From NCBI GenBank assembly GCA_031265355.1, contig JAISCT010000075.1:1-41740 (forward strand): a stretch of 41,740 nt of DNA. The letters are read 5' to 3'. The position numbers and the translations under genes were made by a program. The number at the start of each line of letters is the position of its first letter. The first letter of the stretch is position 1. This DNA is from Oscillospiraceae bacterium. Lineage in GTDB: Bacteria > Bacillota > Clostridia > Oscillospirales > UBA929. The notes under the pieces are model-generated. The model had not been told where the DNA came from. It saw only the letters and a list, made by a program, of their open reading frames with translations, and did not search any database. Below, piece by piece: positions 23,622 through 31,720 of the stretch.

Positions 23622-25868
23622 ATGGCAAGAAAGAAAAAAGAGGCGCCGGGGGTATCGGGCAAACCGGTCCCCGGTACGCGCGTGCAGGGCCTGCGCGCCG
23701 AGATCGTGCGGCAGAAGATCCCGGACACCCTGGAGATCAATTACATGCCCTACGCGATGAGCGTGATTGTCTCTCGGGCGATCCCGGAGATCGACGGGTT
23801 CAAGCCCGCCCACCGGAAGCTGCTCTACACGATGTACAAGATGGGCCTGCTCACAGGCGCGCGCACGAAGTCGGCCAACATTGTCGGGCAGACGATGCGT
23901 CTGAACCCTCACGGCGATCAGGCGATCTACGACACGATGGTGCGCCTCTCCCGCGGCAACGAGTCCCTGCTGCATCCGCTGATCGACTCCAAAGGCAACT
24001 TTGGCAAGGCCTACTCCCGCGACATGGCCTACGCCGCGGCCCGCTATACGGAGGCCAAGCTGGACTCCATCTGCGCCGAACTTTTCCGCGACATCGACCG
24101 TGACACGGTGGACTTTGTCGACAACTACGACAACACGACGAAAGAACCGACGCTGCTGCCGACCACCTTCCCCCACGTGCTGACCGCGGCCAACGCGGGC
24201 ATCGCCGTGGGGATGGCGTCGCAGTTTTGCGGTTTCAACCTGACCGAGGTATGCGCCGCCGCCATCGCTTACTTGAAAGACCCCGACGTCGATCTGCTGG
24301 AGACCCTGCCCGCGCCGGACTTCCCTTCCGGGGGAGAGATCATCTACGAGCCGGATGCGATGCGGGAGATCTATCGGACGGGCCGGGGTTCTTTTCGTGT
24401 GCGCGCCCGCTGGCGTCACGACGCGAAGGCAAACCTCATTGAGGTATTTGAGATCCCTTACACGACGACGGTAGAGGCCATCATGGACAAATTGGCCGAT
24501 CTCATGCGCGCCGGCAAGCTCCGCGAGGTGGCCGACGTGCGCGACGAGACCGATCTCTCCGGTCTAAAACTCGCGCTGGATTTAAAGCGCGGCGTCGACC
24601 CCGTCAAGCTGATGCAGCGGCTGATGAAGGTCACGCCCCTGATGGACACGTTTTCCTGCAACTTCAACCTTCTGATCGCCGGCACGCCCCATGTGCTCGG
24701 AGTGAGGGAAATTTTGGAAGAATGGTCGGCCTGGCGCACCGAGTGCGTGCGCCGGCGGCTGCACTTTGATCTGGCGCGACTGCGTGAGAAGCTGCACTTG
24801 CTGCGCGGCCTTAAGCAGATTTTGCTCGACATCGACCGGGCCATCGCAATCATTCGAGGCACCGAGGCCGAGGCCGAGGTGGTGCCGAACCTGATGATCG
24901 GTTTTGGCATCGACGAGGTGCAGGCCGAGTACGTCGCCGAGATCCGTCTGCGCAACATCAACCGGGAGTATATTCTGAGACGCGTCGAGGAAACGGCTCG
25001 TCTGGAGGCGGAGATCGCGGAACTGGAGAGCGCGCTCGCCTCGAAGACCCGGCTGCGGGAGCTCATCATCGCGGACCTGCGGCATGTGATGAAAAAATAC
25101 GGCGCGCCTCGGAAGACGGCGCTCATCCACCAGCATGAGGTGGTGCATTACAACCCGGAAGAGCACATCGAGGACTACCCGGTGCATGTCTTTCTCTCTC
25201 GGGGCGGGTATCTGAAGAAGATCACCCCTCTCTCTCTGCGTATGTCAGGCGAGCAAAAGTACAAGGAAAACGACGGCCCGAGCCAGAGCTTCGAGGCCCG
25301 GAATCGGGATGAGCTGATGGTCTTCACAAACCGCCGTCAGTGTTACAAATTCCGGTTGTTCGAGCTGGAAGACGGGAAAGCGTCTTCGCTGGGCGACTAT
25401 CTGCCGGCCAAACTGGAGATGGACGAGGGCGAGAGCGCGGTCTTTGTTTGCGTGCCGGGCGACTACGGCGGGTGGCTGCTGTTCTTTTTCGAAAACGGCA
25501 AAACGGCTCGCATAGAGCTTTCCGCTTACGCCACCACCTCCAACCGTCGCCGTCTGACCGGCGCATACAGCGACAAAAGCCCTCTGGTCACGGCGCTGCG
25601 GTTGACAGAGGAACGCGAGCTCTTTCTGCGCAGCAGCGACGGGCGTGGACTTCTCTTGCACACCGCCTCTCTGGCGCCCAAGACGACGCGCACCTCTCAA
25701 GGCGCGTCGGTCATGGCGTTGAAGAATCGGCACCGGCTCCAGTCGGTCGAGCCGGCCGAGTCCGTGGGGCTCACGCGGCCAGCCCGCTTCCGGGTGCGCA
25801 CCCTGCCCGCCGCCGGCGTCTCCGTGCGCCCGGAGGATAAAGGCGACTTGCCCGCGCCGCTGATTTGA
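23622..25868 (+). CDS. Type II topoisomerase A subunit (GyrA/ParC-like paralogue)
   Basis: 748 residues from ATG 23622 (GGAGGAG upstream; a start at 23559 is possible). DNA cleavage-rejoining subunit: winged-helix region with AHRKLLYTMYKMG, active-site Tyr142 in AARYTEAKL, then the tower and coiled coil, and a C-terminal region of about 230 residues that resembles beta-pinwheel repeats only loosely. Departures from standard GyrA/ParC: IPEIDGFKPAHRK where RDGLKPVHRR is usual, and Gln100 in PHGDQAIYD at the position of the quinolone-contact Ser, with Asp104 kept. No gyrB/parE gene is beside it, so its partner is elsewhere. Best described as a clostridial topoisomerase IV A-like protein. Confidence 0.9.
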   Translation: MARKKKEAPGVSGKPVPGTRVQGLRAEIVRQKIPDTLEINYMPYAMSVIVSRAIPEIDGFKPAHRKLLYTMYKMGLLTGARTKSANIVGQTMRLNPHGDQAIYDTMVRLSRGNESLLHPLIDSKGNFGKAYSRDMAYAAARYTEAKLDSICAELFRDIDRDTVDFVDNYDNTTKEPTLLPTTFPHVLTAANAGIAVGMASQFCGFNLTEVCAAAIAYLKDPDVDLLETLPAPDFPSGGEIIYEPDAMREIYRTGRGSFRVRARWRHDAKANLIEVFEIPYTTTVEAIMDKLADLMRAGKLREVADVRDETDLSGLKLALDLKRGVDPVKLMQRLMKVTPLMDTFSCNFNLLIAGTPHVLGVREILEEWSAWRTECVRRRLHFDLARLREKLHLLRGLKQILLDIDRAIAIIRGTEAEAEVVPNLMIGFGIDEVQAEYVAEIRLRNINREYILRRVEETARLEAEIAELESALASKTRLRELIIADLRHVMKKYGAPRKTALIHQHEVVHYNPEEHIEDYPVHVFLSRGGYLKKITPLSLRMSGEQKYKENDGPSQSFEARNRDELMVFTNRRQCYKFRLFELEDGKASSLGDYLPAKLEMDEGESAVFVCVPGDYGGWLLFFFENGKTARIELSAYATTSNRRRLTGAYSDKSPLVTALRLTEERELFLRSSDGRGLLLHTASLAPKTTRTSQGASVMALKNRHRLQSVEPAESVGLTRPARFRVRTLPAAGVSVRPEDKGDLPAPLI

Positions 25869-25925
25869 TAAACCGCCGCCGAGGTGCCGTGGGCGTCTCC
25901 CATACCGGGTCAGGGTGCAATGTAT

Positions 25926-25998
25926 AACGTGGGTTGCACCTGCAACCCACAACCCAAACTCTTGTTTTTTGTTGCCGCTTCGCAGCAACAAGGTGCTA
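25926..25998 (+). repeat. Double-hairpin interspersed repeat, copy 2
   Basis: Two inverted repeats in a row: GTGGGTTGCA-CC-TGCAACCCAC, and TTGCCGC-TTC-GCAGCAA (one base pair changed against copy 3), separated by AACCCAAACTC and a T-run. It lies between the topoisomerase and DegV genes. Confidence 0.9.
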
Positions 25999-26058
25999 AA
26001 TTGTGGAAAATTTTGCGCGTACGCGACAGGCTCGCTGCGCACTGGAGGATGTGACGGA

Positions 26059-26910
26059 ATGTCTGTCAAAATCATTACCGACAGCACATGCGACCTGTCG
26101 CCGGAGATGTTGACGCGGCTCGATGTCTCCGTTGTTCCGTTGTACGTCACGCTGGACGACAAGTCCTATCGGGACAGCCTGGACCTGACCCCAGAGGGCA
26201 TCTACCGCTTCTTTGCCGAGACGAAGCGCACGCCCCGGACGTCGGCGGTCAGCGTGTGGGACTTCCTGCAGGTCATGACGCCGCTGGTCTTAGAGGGTCG
26301 GGAGATCGTGTACATCTCCATCTCCTCGGATCTCTCCACCTCGTTTCAAAACGCGGAGATCGCCGCAAGAGAGTTCCCGCAGACGCGCATCCGCACGGTA
26401 GACTCGCGGAGTCTCTCCACCGGCGTGGGCCTGCTGGTGCTGAAGGCTGCCCGGATGGCACGGGAGGGCCGTTCGGCCGATGAAATCGCCGACGAACTGA
26501 TACGTCTGCGCGGTTGTGTGCGCGCAGGTTTTCTGGTCGACAGCATCGACTTTCTCTACCGGGGCGGCCGGTGTAACGCCCTAGAGGCACTGGGCGCCAA
26601 TCTTCTCAAGCTGCGTCCCTCTCTGATACTGACCGAGGGGCGCATTGAGCCGGGGGTCAAGTACCGCGGCTCTCTCGCCGACTGCCTTCGCAAATACACG
26701 CTCGGTATCTTGGCCAGCATGCGACGCCCGGACCCGTCCTGCGTCTTCATCACACACACCAAGATAAACCCGGCCCTGACGGACATGGTCCGCGACCTCG
26801 TGGCAGACACCGGGCACTTCCGCGAGATCTGCGAAACCACCGCCGGCTGCGTCATCACCAGCCACTGCGGTGAAAACACCCTGGGGGTGCTGTACATGGA
26901 ACTGCCGTAG
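26059..26910 (+). CDS. DegV family fatty-acid-binding protein
   Basis: 283 residues from ATG 26059, with GGAGG upstream; earlier in-frame starts fall in the repeat element. Typical DegV start KIITDSTCDLSPEM, then TSAVSVWDF, ISISSDLSTSFQNA, VDSRSLSTGVGLLV, and DSIDFLYRGGRCNALEALGANLLKLRPSL. Family members bind a fatty acid in a buried site and, in Firmicutes, hand it to the FakA kinase for phospholipid synthesis. FakA is not in this window. Length is normal. Confidence 0.94.
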   Translation: MSVKIITDSTCDLSPEMLTRLDVSVVPLYVTLDDKSYRDSLDLTPEGIYRFFAETKRTPRTSAVSVWDFLQVMTPLVLEGREIVYISISSDLSTSFQNAEIAAREFPQTRIRTVDSRSLSTGVGLLVLKAARMAREGRSADEIADELIRLRGCVRAGFLVDSIDFLYRGGRCNALEALGANLLKLRPSLILTEGRIEPGVKYRGSLADCLRKYTLGILASMRRPDPSCVFITHTKINPALTDMVRDLVADTGHFREICETTAGCVITSHCGENTLGVLYMELP

Positions 26911-26925
26911 GCCGTTCCATGTACA
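26891..26925. terminator. Hairpin between convergent degV and MATE genes
   Basis: Perfect 12-base arms TGTACATGGAAC (26891-26902) and GTTCCATGTACA (26914-26925) around the degV stop codon. No T-run follows. It could end transcription from either side or act as an mRNA 3' stabiliser. Confidence 0.6.
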
Positions 26926-26935
26926 ATGTGCTGAT

Positions 26936-28414
26936 TTAGGTGTCCATGCCTGCTTTCAGATTCCTGAGCTCAATGGCGATCATCGCGCCCGCGACCAGGG
27001 CGGCCACGCCGTCGGCGACCGGGGTGGCCGCGAGTACGCCGTTTAGGCCCCAGAGCCAGCCGAACAGCAAGAGACTTGGGATCAGTACAATGACCTGCCG
27101 GAGCATCGAGAGGACAATGGATGTCTTGGGCCGGCCTGTCACGATGAACATGTTGGACGAAACGATCTGGAACCCGGTGACCGGCAGCATCAGCATGACG
27201 ACGCGCATCGCCCGCGGGGTAAAGGTGAGCAACGAGGGGCTGCCGTCTGGCGCGAACAGTCTGATGATCGCGTCTGGGAACAATACGGACGCCAGAAAAC
27301 CCACACAGCAGATGGCGGTGGCTGCGGTCACCGCCAGTAAGTAGGCCTTCCGAACACGGTCAAATTTCTTCGCGCCGTAATTGTACCCGAGGATGGGCTG
27401 CGCGCCCTGATTGATCCCGAACACCGGCATCAGAATCATCAATATGACGGAGCTCACAATGTTCATGCCCGAGAGCGCGACGTCGCCGCCGTTGGCGACG
27501 CCCAGCGCGGCCACGCCGTACAGACTCATGCTGAAATTGTAGAGAAACTGCACACAGGACGCGGCGACCTGGAGCAGAAACTGCGCGGACCCGAAGGACA
27601 TGATGTGCCCCACGATGCGCAGCGAGGGCCGGAACGTCTTCGGTCGCAGCTTGATGACCGCCCGCTTGCTGAAGTTAAACGACAGCACCCAGACCGCAGC
27701 CGCCAGCTGGGAGATGATCGTCGCCCATGCGGCGCCTCCGACGCCCCAGTGGAACACAAAGATGAACAGCGGATCGAGAACCATGTTCATGCCCGCCCCG
27801 ATGATCATGCCGACCATCGTGACCATGGGGAAACCCTGCGCGCGCGAACAATGCGACAACCCAAAGCCCACCATGGAAAAGACTTGTCCATATAAAATGA
27901 TACGGAAATAGTCTTGCGCATAGGCAATCGCCTCGCTCCCCTCCTGCGCGCCCATCAGCGCAAACAGCGGTTCGAGGAACACAAGGCCCAACGCCATGAA
28001 GAGAAGACCCGAGCCGACCAGCAGCAGCAGGCAGTGGTTCAGCGCGTTTTCCGCCTCCTCCCGTCGCTGCTGCCCCAGACGGATGGAGATCATGTTGGCG
28101 GCGCCCACGCCGAAGAGCATGGAAAACGCCATGGAGATCGTCATCAGCGGCATGGCCAGCGCGAGTCCGCCCAGCGCCGCCTCGCCCACGCCGCGCCCCA
28201 CAAAGATGCGGTCGACCACGTTGTAGAGCGCGTTAACCACCATGCCGGTGACGGCGGGGGCGGCGAAACGAAGCAACAGCCGACCCACCGGTTCCGTGCC
28301 CAGGCGCTCCGCGGCATAATGCGCGGGCATCTCAATATCGGCCGCCGCCGGGTCGCCCGCGGGCATGGCCAGCTGAGCCGGCTCAGCCTCGGATTTTTGT
28401 TTTGTATCGATCAA
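26936..28414 (-). CDS. MATE family multidrug/sodium exporter
   Basis: Twelve hydrophobic helices in two homologous halves, as in MATE transporters of the MepA/NorM group; the conserved start APAVTGMVVNALYNVVDRIFVG and the second-half counterpart around QFLLQVAASCVQFLYNFSM are clear. About 492 residues with a TTG start at 28414, chosen because AGGAGG lies eight bases before it; an ATG at 28447 adds 11 residues but has no binding site. Function: drug or metabolite/cation antiport; the substrate is unknown. Converges on degV. Confidence 0.92.
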   Translation of the reverse strand: MIDTKQKSEAEPAQLAMPAGDPAAADIEMPAHYAAERLGTEPVGRLLLRFAAPAVTGMVVNALYNVVDRIFVGRGVGEAALGGLALAMPLMTISMAFSMLFGVGAANMISIRLGQQRREEAENALNHCLLLLVGSGLLFMALGLVFLEPLFALMGAQEGSEAIAYAQDYFRIILYGQVFSMVGFGLSHCSRAQGFPMVTMVGMIIGAGMNMVLDPLFIFVFHWGVGGAAWATIISQLAAAVWVLSFNFSKRAVIKLRPKTFRPSLRIVGHIMSFGSAQFLLQVAASCVQFLYNFSMSLYGVAALGVANGGDVALSGMNIVSSVILMILMPVFGINQGAQPILGYNYGAKKFDRVRKAYLLAVTAATAICCVGFLASVLFPDAIIRLFAPDGSPSLLTFTPRAMRVVMLMLPVTGFQIVSSNMFIVTGRPKTSIVLSMLRQVIVLIPSLLLFGWLWGLNGVLAATPVADGVAALVAGAMIAIELRNLKAGMDT

Positions 28415-28512
28415 AGAAACAGCCTCCTGACAAACAAATGGTTCCATGCGCGACCCTATGCGCTCAGCGCCGCGCCGGATCTCTTTACGTCAAATTGGCG
28501 GGCACATGGAAT

Positions 28513-28538
28513 TCTCCCCCCGCCGCGGCGGGGGGAGA
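28513..28538. terminator. 26-base perfect GC palindrome after the unknown membrane protein gene
   Basis: A fully self-complementary run centred on GCCGCGGC with C6/G6 flanks, 25 bases beyond the stop codon of the gene at 28564-29175. It has no U-tract, so termination is only inferred. Confidence 0.55.
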
Positions 28539-28563
28539 TGAAGCCGCACCCAATCCTCTATCG

Positions 28564-29175
28564 TCAACTCAGGGTATATGATCCCCGCACAAAGACAGTG
28601 GCCGCGCCGCCGGCTTTGAAACCGCGCCCCTCCACCGTCGCGAGATAGAGGTGATTTTGCTCCAGTGCGCCGCCATCCGCCAACTCCCCGCCAGTCGTGA
28701 CATCGATCAGCCCCGGGGACCCGCCGGCCACACAGGCAGCCGACCCGAGCCGAAGCAACGCCTCGCTGCCCAGCGCGAGCTTCAGCGTCTGGCCGCTTGT
28801 GAGATCCACCCGCTTCATCGTGTCCGCAGACGGCACCGCGCCGCCGCCACTGCTGCCCTGCTTGCTCAGCACGGCCTCGGCCACCGCGTCGATAAACGCC
28901 GGGTCCGTCAGACTGCCGGCCGCGCCGCCCTCCAGGCCGGCCATGAGTTGGTTGTATTTTGTCTCCAACTGGTTGGAATACTCCTTGGTCTTGGCCGCGA
29001 CGGCCGCGTCGATCTTTTCGGAGAGCCCGGGAATAAGCTCGTCCGTTATGTAGCTCACCGTCACCATCGGGTCATCCCGGCTGCCCAGTTCCACCGCCAT
29101 TGCCATGTACCCGACGAACAGCAGCACGATCAACAAGAAGGCGGACAACCCCACCACCCATTTTTTCTGCACCAT
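28564..29175 (-). CDS. Unrecognised membrane-anchored extracytoplasmic protein
   Basis: 203 residues behind GAGGAGG. One N-terminal membrane helix or uncleaved signal (VVGLSAFLLIVLLFVGYMAMAV, about 7-29), a helical, possibly coiled region (about 45-85; ...KTKEYSNQLETKYNQLMAG), a Gly/Ser linker, and a C-terminal beta-rich region (about 118-203) with regularly spaced Gly and hydrophobic residues. No family was recognised. It follows the EndoA toxin gene on the same strand, 107 bases downstream, so it may be read from the same transcript. A wall-associated role is possible but unproven. Confidence 0.75.
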   Translation of the reverse strand: MVQKKWVVGLSAFLLIVLLFVGYMAMAVELGSRDDPMVTVSYITDELIPGLSEKIDAAVAAKTKEYSNQLETKYNQLMAGLEGGAAGSLTDPAFIDAVAEAVLSKQGSSGGGAVPSADTMKRVDLTSGQTLKLALGSEALLRLGSAACVAGGSPGLIDVTTGGELADGGALEQNHLYLATVEGRGFKAGGAATVFVRGSYTLS

Positions 29176-29195
29176 TTCTCACATCCTCCTCATTT

Positions 29196-29290
29196 ACAGA
29201 TAACAGTGAACAGATAACAGATAACAGTTGCCTGCTATCTGCTACCTGTCGCAGGAAGGGCTGCGCTGTTCACTGTTGCCTGTTATCTGT
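29196..29290. repeat. ACAGATAACAG repeat cluster with inverted copy
   Basis: ACAGATAACAG at 29196-29206, 29210-29220 and 29217-29227, and the reverse form CTGTTATCTGT at 29280-29290, which includes the EndoA stop codon. The arms could pair over a 50-base loop. The same 11-mer overlaps the purN stop at 11838-11848. Confidence 0.65.
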
Positions 29291-29696
29291 CTCCCAGACC
29301 GAAACTCACGGCGAGCGCCGTGTCGATCTGGTGCATCAACGTATCGTCCAGCCGGCCCATCTTTTCGCGCAACCGCCGTTTGTCGATGGTACGCACCTGC
29401 TCCAGCAACACCACCGAGTCGCGAGAAAGACCGTAAGACCGGGCCGAGAGCTCGATGTGCGTAGGCAGACGGGCCTTGCCGATCTGTGATGTAATGGCCG
29501 CCGCTATCACCGTAGGGCTGTGGCGGTTGCCCACGTTGTTTTGGACAATGAGCACAGGACGCATGCCCCCCTGCTCGCTGCCCACCACCGGGCTGAGATC
29601 GGCGTAGTAGATGTCTCCGCGCCGGATGCATTGGGAGACGCCGACCTCCACCGGCGGCGCCGCGCCGCGTTGCAATGTGATGTCCACACATTTCAC
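29283..29696 (-). CDS. ndoA: EndoA/MazF-type endoribonuclease toxin
   Basis: About 137 residues with a GTG start at 29696. Strong resemblance to B. subtilis NdoA (EndoA): [74 protein letters not shown]. The enzyme cuts single-stranded mRNA at short sequences. NdoA proteins normally start near the RRGD segment, so the true start may lie up to about 20 residues downstream; no good binding site decides this. It follows alr as in many Firmicutes, but the usual ribbon-helix-helix antitoxin gene between them is missing (only 74 bases). Confidence 0.93.
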   Translation of the reverse strand: MKCVDITLQRGAAPPVEVGVSQCIRRGDIYYADLSPVVGSEQGGMRPVLIVQNNVGNRHSPTVIAAAITSQIGKARLPTHIELSARSYGLSRDSVVLLEQVRTIDKRRLREKMGRLDDTLMHQIDTALAVSFGLGDR

Positions 29697-29770
29697 CTCG
29701 CAGAAAAATTTGTGACATCACTATTTTTCCCACGAGGCCGCGCAAATTATACGGAAGACAGCAGCAACAA

Positions 29771-31006
29771 TCAGAGTCGCCCAAACGAAGCGTCGGGCAC
29801 TGAGATGGGAGCGGCCGGCCAGCGAGTGACGTACTCTTCGTCGCCCAGCAAATAGTTGGTGCGGCCGACCTCTAAACCCCCGCGCAGGTACACACGCGGC
29901 ACACGCTTGCCCACCGAGCAGATGAGTTCATAGGAGATGGTGCCGGCCAGCGCCGCGAGCTCGCTTACCGGCAGTTCCGGCCCGAACAGGACGACAGGGT
30001 CCCCCACGTGCACGTCCGGGATGCCGGAGACGTCGACGGTCATCATGTCCATGCAGACATGCCCCAAAATCGGAGCGCGCCGCCCGGCGATCAACACACA
30101 GGCACGCCCTGACAGCGCACGCGGATACCCGTCGGCGTACCCGGCGGCCACGACGGCCACCCGCATGGCCGCCGGCGCACGAAAGGTACGCCCGTAGCTC
30201 ACCGCAGCTCCTTTGTCGATGAGCTTGACCTGGGAGACGACCGAACACAACCGCATCGCGGGCACGAGATCCATCCGGTCCGTCAGACCGATCTCCGGCG
30301 TGAGGCCGTACAGGAGGAGCCCGGCGCGCACCATGTCGAAACGCGCTTTGGAATATTGTATCACAGCGCCCGAATTTGCGCAATGGCAAATCGGAATCCG
30401 TATACCCTCCGCCGCCAACGCGTCGCGTATGAGGACGAGGGCCGCGATCTGCGCCTCCGTGTCCGGGTCGTTTGCCACCTCGGACGACGGCAGATGGGTG
30501 AACAGCCCTTCAAAATGCAGGTGGGGCAGACGGCACAGCGCGGCCAGCGCCGGCAGCGTCTCCACGCCCCGCCACACGAGACCCAGCCGAGACATCCCAG
30601 TGTCTACCTTAAGATGAACGGACAGCGCGCGCGCACACCCGGCGCTCGCGCGCGACATTGCGCACGCCATGTCCTCGTCGAAGATCGTCTGCGTCAGGTT
30701 GTGCTCAATCAGCACAGGCGCCATATCGGCCGGCGTGAAACCGAGGATTAGGACAGGCGTTCGGATGCCGGCGCGGCGCAGTTCCAGCGCCTCGTCCAGA
30801 CTGGCCACGCCGAGAAAATCCGTCTCCAACTCCTGCAGCAGCCGCGCGAGCGCCACCGCGCCGTGCCCATAGGCGTCTGCCTTCACCATGGCCATCAGCC
30901 GGCAGTCGTCCCCGATCCGCGCGCGAATGGCTCTATAGTTGTGCATCGCCGCGTCCAGGGAGATCTCCGCCCAGGTCCGCCGCAAAGCAAGTACAGCATC
31001 TTTCAT
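29771..31006 (-). CDS. alr: Alanine racemase
   Basis: 411 residues from the ATG at 31006 (an open frame extends to 31117 but that part overlaps a palindrome). PLP enzyme that makes D-alanine for peptidoglycan. Residues: MAMVKADAYGHGA with PLP-Lys42, HLKVDTGMSRLG, CHCANSGA, VSYGRTF with the catalytic Tyr, and GHVCMDMMTVDV. Lies between a GerS-like lipoprotein gene and the EndoA gene, all on the same strand. In C. difficile, alr2 and gerS share an operon. Confidence 0.96.
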   Translation of the reverse strand: MKDAVLALRRTWAEISLDAAMHNYRAIRARIGDDCRLMAMVKADAYGHGAVALARLLQELETDFLGVASLDEALELRRAGIRTPVLILGFTPADMAPVLIEHNLTQTIFDEDMACAMSRASAGCARALSVHLKVDTGMSRLGLVWRGVETLPALAALCRLPHLHFEGLFTHLPSSEVANDPDTEAQIAALVLIRDALAAEGIRIPICHCANSGAVIQYSKARFDMVRAGLLLYGLTPEIGLTDRMDLVPAMRLCSVVSQVKLIDKGAAVSYGRTFRAPAAMRVAVVAAGYADGYPRALSGRACVLIAGRRAPILGHVCMDMMTVDVSGIPDVHVGDPVVLFGPELPVSELAALAGTISYELICSVGKRVPRVYLRGGLEVGRTNYLLGDEEYVTRWPAAPISVPDASFGRL

Positions 31007-31081
31007 CACAATGTCCGTGCCTTTCGAAATTTCAGGTCTAATGACGTGCGGCTTGTCCGCCATACGGCGGCCCGGGACGAT

Positions 31082-31113
31082 GGACGCTCTCGGCCCCGGG
31101 GCCGAGAGCGTCC
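31082..31113. terminator. 32-base perfect palindrome between lipoprotein gene and alr
   Basis: Arms 31082-31097 and 31098-31113 are exact reverse complements (ends GGACGC/GCGTCC, centre GGCCCCGGGGCC), beginning one base after the lipoprotein stop codon. No U-tract follows, so it could also be a transcript-stability element within an alr operon. Confidence 0.6.
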
Positions 31114-31713
31114 TCAAGATTCAAAAGAAAATTTTTCAAACACACAGTCGATGACCCGCGCGTCCGCCGCGTAGGTCTCCGCCCGCACAGGTTTGCACGT
31201 CTCTCTCTCGAACCAGACGCGCTGCTCGATCTCGACACCCGCCGCCGTGGACTTGTAGACCATGAGCAGACACGCGACACCGTCCAGCTTCTCCCGCCCG
31301 GTGGAGGCGACATAACCCTCGCCCCAAGTCTTCAGCATCACGGGCAGCGCGTCCACCGGTGTGAGACCCGTCCCCGGCAGAGGACCTGTCTCTAAAATCA
31401 GGCCGTCGTAGGACAGCGCCGTCCCGCCCGCCTCGATTGTGGCGCGGACGCCGCGCACCTCCTCAGGCGCCAAAATCTCCACCGCGCTCTCCCCGTCACG
31501 GTCGTAGTCGAACTGCAGCGTGAACGCGTTCACCGCATCGCCGAAATCCGCCGTCAGCACCGCCTGCAAAGAGCAGCGCCGGAGACCAGCGTACAATGTC
31601 CGGACAGCCTCGGCGTCGTCGACAGCGTCCGCGCGCCCGCAGGCGGCGAACAGACAAACCGTGCACACAAGGGCCATCGCAAGCGCGCACAGCCGCGCGC
31701 AGATCCGTTTCAT
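31114..31713 (-). CDS. Lipoprotein, GerS-like
   Basis: 199 residues from ATG 31713. Lipobox LFAAC with Cys25 after a hydrophobic segment rich in Cys. The mature part is a beta-rich fold of the LolA/GerS-like kind (strands such as ADFGDAVNAFTLQFDYDRDG, repeated short-turn beta segments, ending CVFEKFSFES). GerS in C. difficile is a spore lipoprotein needed with the amidase CwlD to modify cortex peptidoglycan, and is encoded next to alr2. Here the same neighbour is present, which supports the call. Sequence likeness alone is weak. Confidence 0.65.
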   Translation of the reverse strand: MKRICARLCALAMALVCTVCLFAACGRADAVDDAEAVRTLYAGLRRCSLQAVLTADFGDAVNAFTLQFDYDRDGESAVEILAPEEVRGVRATIEAGGTALSYDGLILETGPLPGTGLTPVDALPVMLKTWGEGYVASTGREKLDGVACLLMVYKSTAAGVEIEQRVWFERETCKPVRAETYAADARVIDCVFEKFSFES

Positions 31714-31720
31714 TGTGCCA

